64,000 bases of DNA from Crocodylus rhombifer (Eukaryota; Chordata; Crocodylia; Crocodylidae): contig JAVSML010024604.1 in assembly GCA_038503035.1 (NCBI GenBank), positions 263,773 to 327,772 of the forward strand, read 5' to 3'. The translations under genes were made by a program, and so were the position numbers. Below are positions 47,842 through 60,077 of this stretch, one piece after another (position 1 is the stretch's first letter; every line of letters begins with the position of its first letter). The notes under the pieces are model-generated. The model was given only the letters and a program-made list of their open reading frames with translations. It had not been told where the DNA came from and ran no database searches.

Positions 47842-49890
47842 GGGAAGGTGAGGGCAGCAGACAGCAGGTGCCAGAAGGAAGTAACCATGTACTGTTGCCT
47901 TTGTCCTTGGCAAAGCCCAGCTCCCTGAGCAGCGGCTCCTCACTGCTCCCAGCTGAAGTGAGGCAGGAACAGCTCTGCTGCCTTGTCCCCACCTTCAGGT
48001 CAGCTAGGGACAGCAACAGTATACCTGCTGCCTGCCTAGTTACTAGGTATCCCACACCAACACAGGGCTCCAGCCACCAACTTGCCTTGTCCCCCATCCC
48101 CCCATGGTGTGAGGAGCAGTGTGTTGTACCCCCTTTATCCTGCACCATATGCAGAGAAATCAAAAGGAATATAACTATAGCATTGTCTTTAACATGTACT
48201 AATCAAGCCATGGGTTGGCAACATACCCACCTTTACTATGGTAATATCTTCACTGCAGACTTGGGCTCTTAAACAGCTCTTCCTCCCTGCCATGCAAACA
48301 GCAGATTCACTCAGCTGTGGGCACACGGCTCTCTGAATTTCCCTTGCTGCATGGCACATGCAATCTGAATTTCCCTTGCTGCATGTGCAGTATCCTTCTG
48401 CCGCCTGGCCCCAACTTGCCATGCCCCAAAAGCAGAGCCCAGAAGCAGAAGTGGGAAGAGGGATGGGGTGTTTGGTCACTTTGGTCACCTATGCTCTCAG
48501 AGCAGTGGGGACAGTGGCAGCCAGGTGGGAGGCTGTATGTTAACTAGTCAGAGGCTGTATGCAGTCTGCATGCCACCAGCTGGGCTGAAGTAGGAGCACT
48601 GCTTACCCTTGGGCTGGTAACTTCCCCACTCTGCAGTACTATAGCATATGTTCTTATGCAGGCTAGGCCTGTATAGGTGTTAGTTAGTTAGACCTGTATA
48701 GGTCCTGTATAGGCTAGGTGTTCCTGTGATGCCTTCTAACCCTTTCTTTTGTGTTTCCAGAGAGACAGACAAGAGCACCAAGAATTCAATAGGGGAAAAA
48801 AATAAAGAGTGGCGTAGCTTGTTGCAGAGCTAAGCACCACAGAGGATACTTTAAGGAGATGAAGCCCTTACCAGGACTCAGGATAGTACTGCTGTGAGTG
48901 CAGCCCAGCGTGTGTGCTTTGATATGACTTTGTAGTGTGGCCACTTGCCCCTGTGCTAGGCTCAACCTGGGTCATCCACCCAAGTAACCTGCAGTGAGGG
49001 CCTGCTGCTTCTCTTGCTCATGGGTGAGGGAAAGTCCTGCTGTATCACTTGCTTGTTAAAGCAAGTGGAATACGGCTGTACTGCCTGAAAACTAATTAGA
49101 GCTGGAAATGGAGCTGTTATGAGCTCTTTCCATCTTGCCTGTCATGACTATCAGCCACCTTTGTATTGCACAACCTTATCCTGAGGTCTCCACAGTCTAT
49201 CAGCATTTATTTAATTAGAGTGTTTTTTTTGTTATGATCTCTCCTCTACAAGTGTTCCACCACCATTGCTAGTGGCCTTGTGTCCTGAAGGAAAACAAGG
49301 AAAGTACAGTAAAATCCCCACACTGATGTAGATGGTCAGTGCAGTGCCTGCCTACTTGTTAATCAGCAAGTGCTCTTTCATGCTCTGTCATACCCATCAT
49401 TGGTCAGTGGATAGTAATCTGGCTGGATGTGTGACCCAGCTCTATTTAGCTTTGTTGATTATGCCCCATTGACTTTCTCTTCCCTAAGTCTTTTCCCACT
49501 TCTTTCTACCCCTGTAGCCTCTGTAAAATACAACCCAAGACTAAGAATCACACAGCAATGGGTTGAATACAAAACACATCAGACAAAATTACTGACCATG
49601 TATGACTTAGAAGTGGTATAATTAGTGCTATGTCATTGCATTTTTTGTCTTATTGCCTTGTGGTACAACATCTGCCCTTCCTGGGCAGTGACTTCTTATT
49701 ACAATTAGTAATATGCGTCAGCTTTGTTATGCTAATACCACCATAATCTATGACAGACCAACTACGAGAAGCAAATTACCTTCATTTTACCACTAGATAG
49801 CACTGTGCACTCATAACACAGGCTAAGGCCTCTACCCATCAAGAAGAGGAAACAGGCAGCCTGTAATACCCACCCTTTTATCATTATTTA
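47842..49890. other. Intergenic, no gene seen
   Basis: Apart from the duplication at 48332 and repeated CCTGTATAGG words near 48668-48710, nothing recognisable. Confidence 0.4.
48332..48386. repeat. Tandem duplication, 32-bp period
   Basis: TCTGAATTTCCCTTGCTGC occurs at 48332 and 48364. Confidence 0.8.
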
Positions 49891-49894
49891 TCAC

Positions 49895-49980
49895 AACCTG
49901 AGGTTCAAACCCAGAGCCACAATGCAAGCCTCCTGGGTCTCCCGCCCAGTATAGTAGGGCCTGAAGGATCTCGGCTGTCC
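49895..49980 (-). repeat. tRNA-derived SINE-like fragment
   Basis: On the minus strand a B-box-like GGGTTTGAACCTC lies near 49913-49901, with SINE-like sequence upstream. Confidence 0.35.
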
Positions 49981-50330
49981 CAAAATTTAAAAAAAGAAAA
50001 AGGATTTTGGCCAGACCAAGCCACCCCAGACACTCTTGCAGGGCGCAGACGGAAGCAAGAGCCACAGTCTGGAACTTGACTTACCATGCAGAAACTCCTT
50101 TGGGGTTTCAGCCTGCCACACCAGGCCCTGCATTTTTGCACCCCAGAGCCCTGTTACTGGTCAGGTGGGCTGACTTTTCTACCCAAATGGAGTGGGGGAT
50201 TCCCACAACCAGCCTCAAACTCATGTTTTTCAGGTTGTCAGTCAGAATCAATGAGTCGGAAGGGACCCAGACAGATCATCTAGTCTGCCCCCTTGCCATG
50301 GGCAGGAAGGAGCACTGGGGGTGGGAGGGG

Positions 50331-53118
50331 TCATAAGACCCCAGCCAGGTGCCTGTCCAGTCTCCTCTTGAAGATTTCCAGGGAAGGTGAGAGCACCACC
50401 TCTCTGGGAAGCCTATTCCAGGCTCTGGCCACCCTTACAGTGAAGTAGTTCTTCCTAATATCTAACCTGAACCTATCCTCCCTCAGCCTGCGGCCATTGT
50501 TCCTGGTGACTCCAAGGGGGGCCCTGGTGAACAGACTTCCCCCGAGTCCCTTCTGGTGGCCCCTGATAAGGTTGTAGGCAGCCACAAGATCCCCCCTCAG
50601 TCTCCTCTTGCGGAGACTGAAGAGATTCAGGTCCCTCAGCCTCTCCTCACAGGGCTGGCACCGGAGGCCCCCAACCATGCGAGTGGCCTCCTCTGGACCC
50701 TCTCCAGGTTCCCCATGTCCCTCATGAAGTGCGGCGCCCAGAACTGGACACAGTACTTCAGCTGCGGCCTGACCAGTGCCGCATAGAGGGGGAGCAAGAC
50801 CTCTCTGGACCTGCTAGTGATGCCCCTGTTGATGCATGACAGGGTGCGGTTGTCTCTGCCTCTTGCTTGTCGCACTGGCAACTCATATTCATCCTGGAGT
50901 CAATCCCGACTCCAAGATCCCTCTCTGCCTCTGTGCTGCTGAGGGGGGCAGCCCCTAACCTATAACCATAATGCTGGTTCCCTCTCCCCAGGTGCAGCAC
51001 CCTGCACTTCTCCTTGTTGAACCGCATCCTGTTCAGATCCGCCCACCTCTCCAACCTATCCAGGTCTGCCTGGATGTGGTCCCTGCCTGCCGGTGTATTC
51101 ACTTTACCCCACAGCTTGGTGTCATCAGCGCACTTGAACAGGGTGCTCTCCACACCCTCGTCCAGGTCACTAATGAAGATGTTGAACAGCACCAGCCCAA
51201 GGACCGAGCCCTGGGGGACTCCGCTGCCCACACCCTCCCAGGTCGACATCGACCCGTCCACCACCACCCTCTGGGTGCGCCCCTGGAGCCAGTTTGCCAC
51301 CCATGTGACCATGCATTTGTCAATGCCGCAGTCCCTCAGCTTGCCCACCAGAATTGGGTGGGACACCGTGTCGAAGGCCTTCTGGAAGTCCAAGAAGATG
51401 ACACTGACATCCTCCTTCACATCTAAGCTCTTTGTTACCTGGTCATAGAAAGAGACCAGGTTAGTCAGGCAGGATCGTCCTGGCACAAACCCGTGTTGGT
51501 TACCCCTCAACATCACTTCCCCTGCAGGGCTCTCACAAATGGGGCCCTTGATAATTTTTTCAAAGACCTTCCCCAGGATAAAAGTGAGGCTGACTGGCCT
51601 GTAGTTGCCAGGCTCTTCCTTCCTCCCCTTCTTGAAAATAGGGACCACATTGGCCCTTTTCCAGTCCTCAGGGACTTGGCCCGAGCACCAGGAGTCCTCG
51701 AACAGCCGTGCCAATGGCTCCGCAATGACACCAGCTAATTCCCTCAGCACCCGCGGATGAAGGTCATCCAGGCCCGCTGACTTGGACACATCTAAGCCCT
51801 CCAGGTAGTCCTTAACTAGGTCTGAACTAACAGTTGGGGGACTCGCATCCTTCCTGGGCCTCTCTACGCTGTCACCCGAGAGCACCCCATTGTCAGCAGA
51901 CAGGAACACGGAGGCAAAGAACTTGTTGAAGAGTTCTGCCTTCTCTCGCACATCCGTCACCAACTGCCTTGCCCTGCCTCATAGGGGTCCAGTGTTACCC
52001 TGAGACTTCTTCTTGCTACCTATATACTTGAAGAAGGACTTTTTGTTATCCTTAATCCCAGAAGCTAATCTAAGCTCCAGTGCTGCTTTAGCCTTCCTTA
52101 CCAAATCCCTACAAGCTTGGGTCAGGGAGGTGTACTCCTCCTTTGTCCCTGCCCCCTGCTTCCACCACCAGTATGCTTTTTTCTTTGCCCTCAGGCCAGC
52201 CTGGATATCCGCGCTCAGCCATGAAGGTTTCTTGGACCCTTTTCCCGCCTTCCTGTGCAGAGGAATTGCATCCTGCTGCGCCCCAAGGATAGCCTCCTTG
52301 AGGAATGACCACCTTTCCTGGACCCCCATACTAGCTACACCTTGGGCTCTGAGTGCCTCCCTGACTACTGCCCTGAGCACGTCGACGTTGGCCTTCCTAA
52401 AGTCAAGGATTTCCGCTGTACTAGTTACCCTCCCCACCTTTCTCTGAATAGCAAACTGGATCATTTCATGATCACTGTCCCCTAGGCTCCCTCGTACTAG
52501 CACCTCCTCCACCAGGTTGTCCCCAGAGGCTAACACCAGATCCAGTATGGCGTTTTCCCTAGTGGGGACGAGTACCTCCTACACGAGGTGTAGGTCCTGT
52601 ACGCACATCAGGAACCTTCGTGAGTGGCTAGACCTGGCCGACTGCTCCTCCCAGTTGATGTCAGGGTAATTCGTATCACCCATGACCACAACATCCTCTG
52701 CACACACGGCCTCCCCCACCTGCCTGGAGAATTCCAGATCCAGCTCTTCCTCCTGATGTGATGGCCTGTAGTAAACCCCTACCACCAGATCCCTCTCCCC
52801 CCGCCCTCCTTGAAGTTTGACCCACAGGGTCTCAGTTAAGCCTTCCTCTGGTCCCATTTGGAAGGTAAAACTGGTATACTGTTCCCTAACATAGAGTGCA
52901 ACCCCCCCACCTTTTTCCCCCTTCCTATCTCTTCTAAACAACCTATAGCCCTCTATATCTACTGCCCAGTCAAATGTTTCGTCCCACCACGTCTCCACTA
53001 GGCCAACCAGGTCGATTTTACTACTTGCAAGCAGGAGAGCAAGCTCCTCCTGCTTGTTCCCCATGCTTCTTGCATTAGTGAAGAGACACCTTAATCTCCC
53101 CGAGGGAGCCCTGGGCAC
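50331..53118 (-). pseudogene. CR1 ORF2 remnant: endonuclease and reverse transcriptase
   Basis: From 53118 down: endonuclease motifs FTNARSMGNKQEE, VETWWDE and VVMGDTNYPDI, then an in-frame TAG near 52579. Next come GDSDHEM and a TGA near 51979. The reverse transcriptase (51963-50758) has motif A FLDFQKAFDTVSH and motif B GVPQGSVLG. Its catalytic block reads CADD instead of FADD (about 51130). Two frame changes (near 50870 and 50680) lead to the C-terminal part ending HLAGVL. Clearly inactive. The conserved order shows a single original insertion. Confidence 0.85.
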
Positions 53119-53235
53119 CCCCCTACCTGAGAGACAACCGGTCCCTTGGTATATACCTGAGCTCTTACCTGGGCGGGTCCTACACCTGGTTGAGTTTTCT
53201 CTTGCTCCTGTGGATCCCCACCCCCCGACGAACTT

Positions 53236-53863
53236 AGTTTAAAGCCCGCTGGAGGAGGTCAACTAGCCTGTAAGAAAACAAATTCTTACCTTTGGGGGAG
53301 AGATGGAGATCATGCCCCAGGACGCCCTCTGATCTGAAGTGTGGGTCATGGTCCAGGAAGCCAAATCTGGTGTGATGACACCAACTCCGGAGGCGCCGGT
53401 TCACCTCATGGATGCAGGTGCTTTGTCACTGACAGCCTCCACTAACTGGGAGGAGGGACGAAAAGACCAGCTGGGCCCCCAACTTTCTAAGCTTGGCCCC
53501 CAGAGCTCTGCAGTCATCCATGATCTGGTCCGGACTACTCCGGGCCGCATCATTGGTTCCTACATGGATGAGGACCATAGGATAGTAGTCGGAAGGCCAG
53601 ATGAGTTCAGTGATCTTCCCTGTGACGTCCCCAATCTTGGCTCCTAGGAGACAGTACACTTCTCTCGCACTGGGGTCCGTGTGGCGGATGGGTCCCTCCG
53701 TTCCTCTGAGGAGGGAGTCCCCTGTGATGATGACCCGATGTCTCTTCCCCTGGGTCACTGGATGATGCTCAGTTGGTACAGATGATGGCTTGCTGGATGA
53801 GAGCATGGCTTCCTCCCTACCTTCTTCCTCACGCCCAGTCTCCTCCAGCACTGCCAGGGCCAC
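53236..53863 (-). pseudogene. CR1 ORF1 remnant with esterase domain
   Basis: The catalytic-Ser block IITGDSLLRGTEGPIRH (about 53735-53690) and HVGTNDAARSSPDQ (about 53570) are in one frame down to 53426. After a frame change the C-terminal block HDLHLSPKGKN continues to LLQRALN near 53240. The Asp/His part reads HDLHLS, where the younger copy has WDGLHLS. Confidence 0.75.
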
Positions 53864-53882
53864 ATACCTGTTCCCCAGTTGT

Positions 53883-54340
53883 CAGGGTGTTGTGTAGCAG
53901 GAATTTTAAGAAGAGATAACAAGAAGGTCTGAGCTACATGGTAGATGTGTTATGTAAGCAGAAGGAAGTTTAATTTGCTTTCTGGCCAGCAAAATTTTTA
54001 TGAAGAATTTTTTACGGTTTACACTGACTTAATACATTTTAAACCTGGTATCTGCTACCCTTGTAAATTGAAATTAACTCCATTTTACAGATGAATTATT
54101 TTGGTTTTACCTAAGCATATCTAAAAATCAGAAGATTCTCTTTAGAACAAAATAGCTTTGGGCAGACATGCTGTACAGCAAGGGCATTCAAACTGCTAAA
54201 CTAAAAAGCTGGATGTACAGATGTGTCACACAACTTTTCACTGAAACTTCTGAGGTAGCATCAGTTTGGGTGGCATTACAGTTTATTTGGAGGCACGTTG
54301 GTCTAATTGAGTGGTTAGAGGTAATTATCTATATTACTCT
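53883..54340. other. Intergenic, no gene seen
   Basis: AT-rich, nothing recognised. Confidence 0.4.
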
Positions 54341-54344
54341 GAAG

Positions 54345-54499
54345 TCAGACAGAAGGCAGGGTAGATTTGCACCTTATAGACCAACTAAATCAAAGATACA
54401 TAGGCTTGTAAGCAGCAGTTTACTTCGTCAGATGTTAAGGGTCTCTGATGCATCTCTGATTTAGTCTGTAAGGTGCAAAACTACCCTGACTTCTGCTGA
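54345..54499. repeat. Inverted repeat of SINE-tail-like arms
   Basis: Left arm 54345-54400 (AGGGTAGATTTGCACCTTAT...) and right arm 54452-54499 (complement of AGGGTAGTTTTGCACCTTAC...) are about 85% alike by eye. The loop carries ACTTCGTCAGATG. These words occur at the ends of a common amniote dispersed repeat. Confidence 0.55.
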
Positions 54500-54503
54500 A
54501 TAT

Positions 54504-54831
54504 GGTGGTTCTCAAGTTTTTTAGACTAAGGGAACCCCTCATTTAAACTCAAAGCACCCCTCAGAAAATGTAGGCTTAGATTTCACTCATTTTTTTGAGT
54601 ATGAAAAAATAATAGACTCATTCTTCTGTTGTAAAGAACTCAGAAAGACTACAACATGGCAGAATGTTTTTGGCACTTTGGATTCCTATTTGAGATTCCT
54701 GGGTGTTTCTTGTGAATTGTGTGTAGGTGTTTGCACGCCTAACAGTACTAATATTGCATGGCACCCTGCTGCACCCTTCAAAAGATCTCAAAGCACCCCA
54801 GGGTGCTGTGACGCCCTGGGTGAGAATCACT
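54504..54831. mobile_element. hAT-like element (GGTTCTCAA ends)
   Basis: Starts GGTGGTTCTCAAG and ends GGTGAGAATCACT, which inverted is AGTGATTCTCACC. Inner right part GCACCCCAGGGTGCTGTGAC. Ends of the GTGGTTCTCAA type are known from hAT-Charlie elements. No coding capacity. Confidence 0.5.
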
Positions 54832-54847
54832 ATCTAGTAGTTAAACG

Positions 54848-55045
54848 AGGACATTGGGAATCTGAAGACCTGGATTTTATTCCAGACTCAGTAGCTGACT
54901 TAGTGGGTGGTTTAATCAAGTAATCCATTTTTCGGCGGTCTCGGTTTCTCCACTGGTGAAATGGATAGAACAGTGCCCATTTCTGAAAGCACAGTAAAGC
55001 CATTGGATAAGAGATTATGTAGAAGTGTGAAGTATTATAATGATA
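54848..55045 (+). repeat. MIR SINE relic
   Basis: Ordered words: GAAGACCTGGATTTTATTCC, GTTTAATCAAGTAATCC, TCGGTTTCTCCACTGGTGA and AATGGATAGAACAGTGCCC fit the MIR core. Confidence 0.6.
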
Positions 55046-57080
55046 GTAACACATAGCACTCCCGGGGGGGGGGGGGGGGCTTTCATCTGAGGATCCCCAA
55101 GTGCTTTATAAACACTCATTAATTAAGTTTCGTGACACTTCTTGTGAGATTAGAAAGGGATGTGCATAAATTATCTAATGTTAATTACCTCTGACTGAGT
55201 CTTATCTTTGTGCATGATCACAGCTTTTGCAATCTTACATATATTAGGCCTATCTAATACAAAGTTTTCTGAAAATTTAGGCTGCAATATAGATGGATGC
55301 TTAAATAAAACATTGACATTTTTATTCATATGTATATAAATTAAAATTAATGGGTGTGCTCCTTAGCAGATTACCCTTATTAATAATCCCATTTGCTTTA
55401 AAATAGGATTTTTCCTTGCATAGTGAGTAATTATTTAGATGGAGCAGATAGTAATTACAAAGGGAAATTGACATTTGATAGCAGAAAAGAACAAACAAAC
55501 ATTTTGTTTATAACCCATCCTTTTTCAAATTCACAAGGGAAGAAATCTCCTTTGCAAACCACATCTCCTGCTGAAGGTGACAGAGCAAGGTGCCACTGGA
55601 TACAAGGGAGTGTGTCTTAGTTTTCCCAGCATAAGTTTTAGAAGGGTCCTAAAATTGAAAATGAAATAAAATACACTGCAGGCCAGATCTGCACTATGAA
55701 GTTTTGCCATTATGGTTTTATCAGCTTGGAGAGAGAAAAAAACTAAATGATCCCTTTGCTAGTACTTGGGTCAGCAATTCCCCTGAATCAGACAGGGCTA
55801 TCCTGACAAAAGACGGCTTTTGTCTTTCTGTATGGCTGGGTCTGCGGAAAAATCTCCTTTTGCCATGGATCTCCATAGGGTCCTCTGCTGGTTATAGCAG
55901 CACAGGACTCTTTTAGTGTAGATTACCCAAAGGGCACATCAACTGCAATATTCATATTGACTTCAGAAAGGCAAGATTTTGTCCCAGAGCTCAGAGAAAA
56001 AGGTGATCCTTTTATCCACTGTCCCTAGAAGGGATTGTGGAGTTAGTTAGCCTAGATTAACTCCAGCGTTATCACTTGGGCTGCAGAATAATGTGCATTT
56101 AGCTGAACAGAAACAAGGCACTCATATTCATATTCCAGAATAACAGTGTCCGCACAGGGAGTGAATCTCCATCAGGAGTTAACCAGGAATAAGTTCATGT
56201 CTCAAAAATGCTATCTGTTCTGTGCTGTAACACCAGGATATTATATTCCCAGAAGGCAGCCCTCAGAAGATAGTATCATAACAAGAAGTTTCACAATAAA
56301 TGTAAAAATGACCCCTTAACAAAAAGAGGAAGTGCGTAAGGCTGTCTAGAAGTTTGCTGAGAAAGAGACTGAATACAAACGGAGAATACTCAGCTAGCAT
56401 CAGGCAAAAGAACATGATAAATATATTTACATCATCCTAATGTTTCAGTAGTCCCTCAACATGTAGTGATGTTTGCCATTGTGTTCCCACTGGACAGGGA
56501 GCCAACTTTGGAGCAGTTTCAGCACGAAAGTTCAAGTACTGAATCAATCTAAAGAAAATGCTGCTTTCTTACTAGTAGAGTTAGTTCTTTTTGTTCCGTT
56601 TTTGAAGTTGGATGAAGTAAAGGTTGTGCTGCTGCTGTCTATGTTGCTACTTGAGATTCCTAGGTTGGCACCCTTACATTTGCTACAAAAGAGTATGTAT
56701 TGTTTTAAGAGAAACAACTCTTTCTGCCTTGCACCAACCCTTCAGCAAGCAAGAAGTCTGTCAGATGGACTTCTCCTGTGGAGCATCTGTTCAAGTTTGT
56801 CTCTTCCTTTAATGAAGATCTGTAGTATTGTCTCAGGTTTCCTTTGAATATTGAGTCTATTGGTAATAAAATGAGTTAGAGAAGAACATTTTCACAACCC
56901 TTAGAAGGCCTTTTCCTTCCACAGGAATCCACATCTTACCAAAGCATCAGTATAAGTTAAAACATGCATGTATGTATGCACATATAGAAGAAACAGCATA
57001 GTGGGGGTCATTTTTTCAGTCCTTGCTTGGAAGTCCTGGGACTCTGTAGTATAACTATAACCCAAATCAATCTCTAAACA
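55046..57080. other. Intergenic, no gene seen
   Basis: A 16-G run at 55064-55079. A 124-codon frame at 56473-56847 is Leu/Ser-rich but resembles no family and is not supported as a gene. Confidence 0.4.
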
Positions 57081-57084
57081 GACT

Positions 57085-57250
57085 AAGGGCAGGTCTGTGT
57101 TTCAGCCTACTTTTATAAGTATTTGGTTAAAGTTCCTTTTCACTGATGCACCTGTACCGTTGCAATCCTGGTGTCAATACAGTTAGAATATTTATACCAG
57201 TATAGCTACTCCTTTATATTAATATAACTGAATCTACACAAGGGATTACA
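57085..57250. mobile_element. Possible hAT-like MITE
   Basis: The left end GGGCAGGTCTGTGTTTCAG and the inverted right end CCTTGTGTAGATTCAG are similar. Weak case. Confidence 0.3.
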
Positions 57251-57834
57251 TGGATTTAACTGTAGATCAGTATTTGTCATAGATAGACAAAACTAGTTTC
57301 CAAATGGATCTACCTAAACCAAGGCCTATATGAGTCTATAGAAGAGTCACATAAGTTTAATTTAAATTGTTTTAAAAACGGTCACAGTCAAACCTGGTTA
57401 TGTAGATCAGCTCTTGTATGATCTCTGAGAGAAAAATCATGTTTTCATGTACCACAAGCTTAAGAAATCACAGTAATTAATAATAATTCAGGCATACATC
57501 TTTAAAGGTAAGTCTAAACTTACTAGGCAGACTTTTGCAAGTCAATAGAAGCTAAAAAAGAAAGCTGTAGTTATAAAGTTATCAAAATGATTTAGCAACA
57601 CTAAAGCCCTTGGCCCTAAAGTTATACGGAACTGTTAAGTTGCCTGTAACTTCTCCTTTCAGGGGCAGCCAATAGGATTAATAATTTTTTCCATTAGAAA
57701 ATCAAGTCCTTCTAAAACCAGCCAGCTTTGCAAAATAATTTTGATGTTGTTATAATGCTTTTTCAGACAAAAAAATGGGAAGGGGGAATACCAATACATT
57801 AAACATCAAACAAAAAATGCACACATGCAAAATG

Positions 57835-58758
57835 GGGAATCACTGGCTAGGCTGCAGAGAAGGGCCTGGGGATTATAGCAGATCACAAACTGAATGAGTC
57901 AACAAAATAATCTTGTTGCAAAAAAAACTAGGAGCATATTGAGATGAATTAACAGAAGTGTCCTACGCAAGTCACAGGAAGTGCTACTAATCTATTCAGC
58001 ATTAGTAAGACCTTGCCTAGAGTACTATGACCAATATTAGTTTTAAGCACCACACTTTGAGAATAATGTGGAAAAAGTCCGCAGGAGGGCAACAAAATGA
58101 AGATGGGTCTAGATAATCTGACAGATAGGAAATGGGGATTATTTAGTCTAGAGCAAGGGTGTCAAACTCACCCCATGCTCCAGCCTGGATTTGACCCATG
58201 GGGCTCCTTTGTGGGACAGAACCAGCACAGGGGATGGGGCAGAAGGGGCAGCAGTGGAGACAGTAGCAGTAGGACTGGTGACCACAGGGAAAGCAAGGCT
58301 GCACCAGTGGAGCCTTCGCTTACCCTCCTGCCATTAATGGCTGTGTCCATAGGGGCCCAGGGTCCTGGATTCTGCAGTAGGCCATACCCCATCTAGCCAG
58401 TTCCCCTTTCCCTCCTCCTCCTGGTAGCCCATAGGTAACCCAGTGAAACAGATGAAGTAGATCTGAAGGCTGTAGGTTTGATACCCATGGTCCAGAGAAG
58501 ATTAAAGGAGGATGTATAAAGAGGAATCAGTTGTTCTCTATGTCCATGGAGGATAAGACAGGAAGTCTTAAACTGCAACAAGAGAGATTCAGATTAAAGA
58601 TATTAGGAAGTCTTTTTCACTGTATGTAGGGATGAATAATTTAGAGAGGATGTAGCATCTCCATTTTAAGTACAGGATGATTTAGACTGGAATGATGCTG
58701 CTTAGAGCAGGACTAGATGACCTGCTGAAGTCCTTTCCAGCCCTACCTTTCTCTGTTT
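57835..58758 (+). mobile_element. CR1 fragment split by a hAT-like insertion
   Basis: CR1 ORF2 end in plus orientation: LGIIADHKLNES-like near 57870, then SALVRPCLEYYDQY near 57993 and NNVEKVRRRATK near 58061. The coding similarity breaks after GLFSLEQ (58154) and resumes at RLKEDV (58500). It ends with the CR1 3' end (ACTAGATGACCTGCTGAAG, CTTTCCAGCCCTACC). Many stops. Confidence 0.75.
58155..58490. mobile_element. hAT-like element nested in CR1
   Basis: Starts AAGGGTGTCAAACTCA, and its inverted right end is CCATGGGTATCAAACC. Flanks TCTAGAGC (58147-58154) and TCCAGAGA (58491-58498) look like a diverged 8-bp target duplication. The position fits the break in the CR1. GTGTCAAACTCA ends are seen in hAT elements. 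Confidence 0.6.
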
Positions 58759-59256
58759 TATTAACTTGTTCTTGACATTTTCAGAACAAGATACTTTGAA
58801 AAATCCTTGAATAATGTTTTAAATGTTATATTATAAGCACTTAAGAAGTCAGCATTGAAATGAAATATTTTTAAATTAACCTGAAACTAATTTTTGTTCA
58901 GAATTTTCTTTTATAGAGGATTTTGACATTTGGTGTTGTTGTTCCTAACAGAACAGAAACACACTTTGAAATCCTCCACAAAACACACCTTTTCCCATTC
59001 TCTGCTCTCCTTTTAAATATGGAGGGTTTCTCCAAAGTTTTTAACAACTGGAGCTTTTAGAAACAGGGCTGTGTAGAGTACAGGCACTTCACAGCTGGCA
59101 TTCTAGATGACTAATTAATTATAGTGACTTTACAGATTAACATAGTGAATGCAGCCTGCAGATAAGGAGGCGCTGATTATTGTGAAGCACTCCACCAAGG
59201 GGATTGGGGGTGCAGGCAGTGTTCTTTCACAGATCATTACAGCTTTGAAAGGGGTA
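58759..59256. other. Intergenic, no gene seen
   Basis: AT-rich, nothing recognised. Confidence 0.4.
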
Positions 59257-60074
59257 TGCACTGTCCAAGACTGTTGGTCTGAAATTAGAGCAGCTGCAAT
59301 TTGTTTGGGATGTGTCTGTGTGGCCAGAATGCATGTGTTCACACTTCATGCCTTTCTCCCATTTTAGTTACCCGCAGTGCTCTAAGCAAGCATGGAGAAT
59401 GATTTCGGAACACAAGAGGCAGCAATATGCTCTCATACCACCTGCTCATAATGTTTAGAAAGGAAAATTGTATTATGGGGATTGTCAGTCTGGGAGATGT
59501 GCTGGAAGTTTCATGCTGCTAGAAGCAAGACATGGTGGGAGTGTCCAGCTATTACACCTTTTTAGCATGTAAGAGTCTGTATTCATTTTAGACCTCATTA
59601 TAATGGATAAGGATAAATTGATCACTGGACTGGAAGCTTATATTTACCTAGGGACAAGTGATCATGACTTGATTACATTCATTTTGGCAAAGAGAGGATA
59701 AATTGCAATTCGTAACGTGTATATATATATACTCAGTACTTCACTTCTTAAAGCTGAGGAAAATAAGCAAAATTGATGGGGAAGGAAAAAAAAATGGGCA
59801 AAAACCCACCAGGAATGAAAATGGAGAGTTCTTCAAAAACAAGACTGATAATCCCCATAATACAATTTTCCTTTCTAAACATTATGACCAGGTGCTTTGA
59901 GAGCATATTGCTGTCTCTCGTGTTCTGAAATCATTCTCCATGCTTGCTTAGCGCACTGTGGGTAGGCAAAATGGAAGAAAGGCATGAAGTGTGAACATGC
60001 ATTCTGGCCACGCAGACACATCCCAAACAAATTGCAGCTGCTCTAATTTGAGACCAACAGTCTTGGAAAGTGCA
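59257..60074. repeat. Long inverted repeat, arms about 235 bp
   Basis: Arm 59257-59491 and the complement of arm 59842-60074 match at roughly 90% by eye, with shared blocks such as AAATTAGAGCAGCTGCAAT, TTTGTTTGGGATGTGTCTG, AAGCAAGCATGGAGAATGA and TAATGTTTAGAAAGGAAAA. The loop is 350 bp (59492-59841), AT-rich, with (TA)n near 59720. The short frames on either strand mirror each other because of the symmetry. No TIR-type target duplication was found. Confidence 0.85.
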
Positions 60075-60077
60075 CAC

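Larger units (their letters stand above)
50236..53882 (-). mobile_element. Long 5'-truncated CR1 LINE, second subfamily
   Basis: Minus-strand CR1 with most of ORF1 (esterase) and all ORF2 domains, broken by stops and frame changes. The 3' end reads, on the minus strand, CTTCCGACTCATTGATTCTG. This differs from the CTATGAAA-type tail of the element at 16888, and the protein differs as well, so it is an older, separate subfamily. The 5' end near 53882 is inside ORF1. Confidence 0.9.

Noticed and set aside
56473..56847. 124-codon Leu/Ser-rich frame
   Set aside because: No domain, no codon or splice support, AT-rich surroundings.
59149..59367. Small gene duplicated in the inverted arms
   Set aside because: The frames differ between arms and contain no recognised domain. 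The symmetry explains the similarity.
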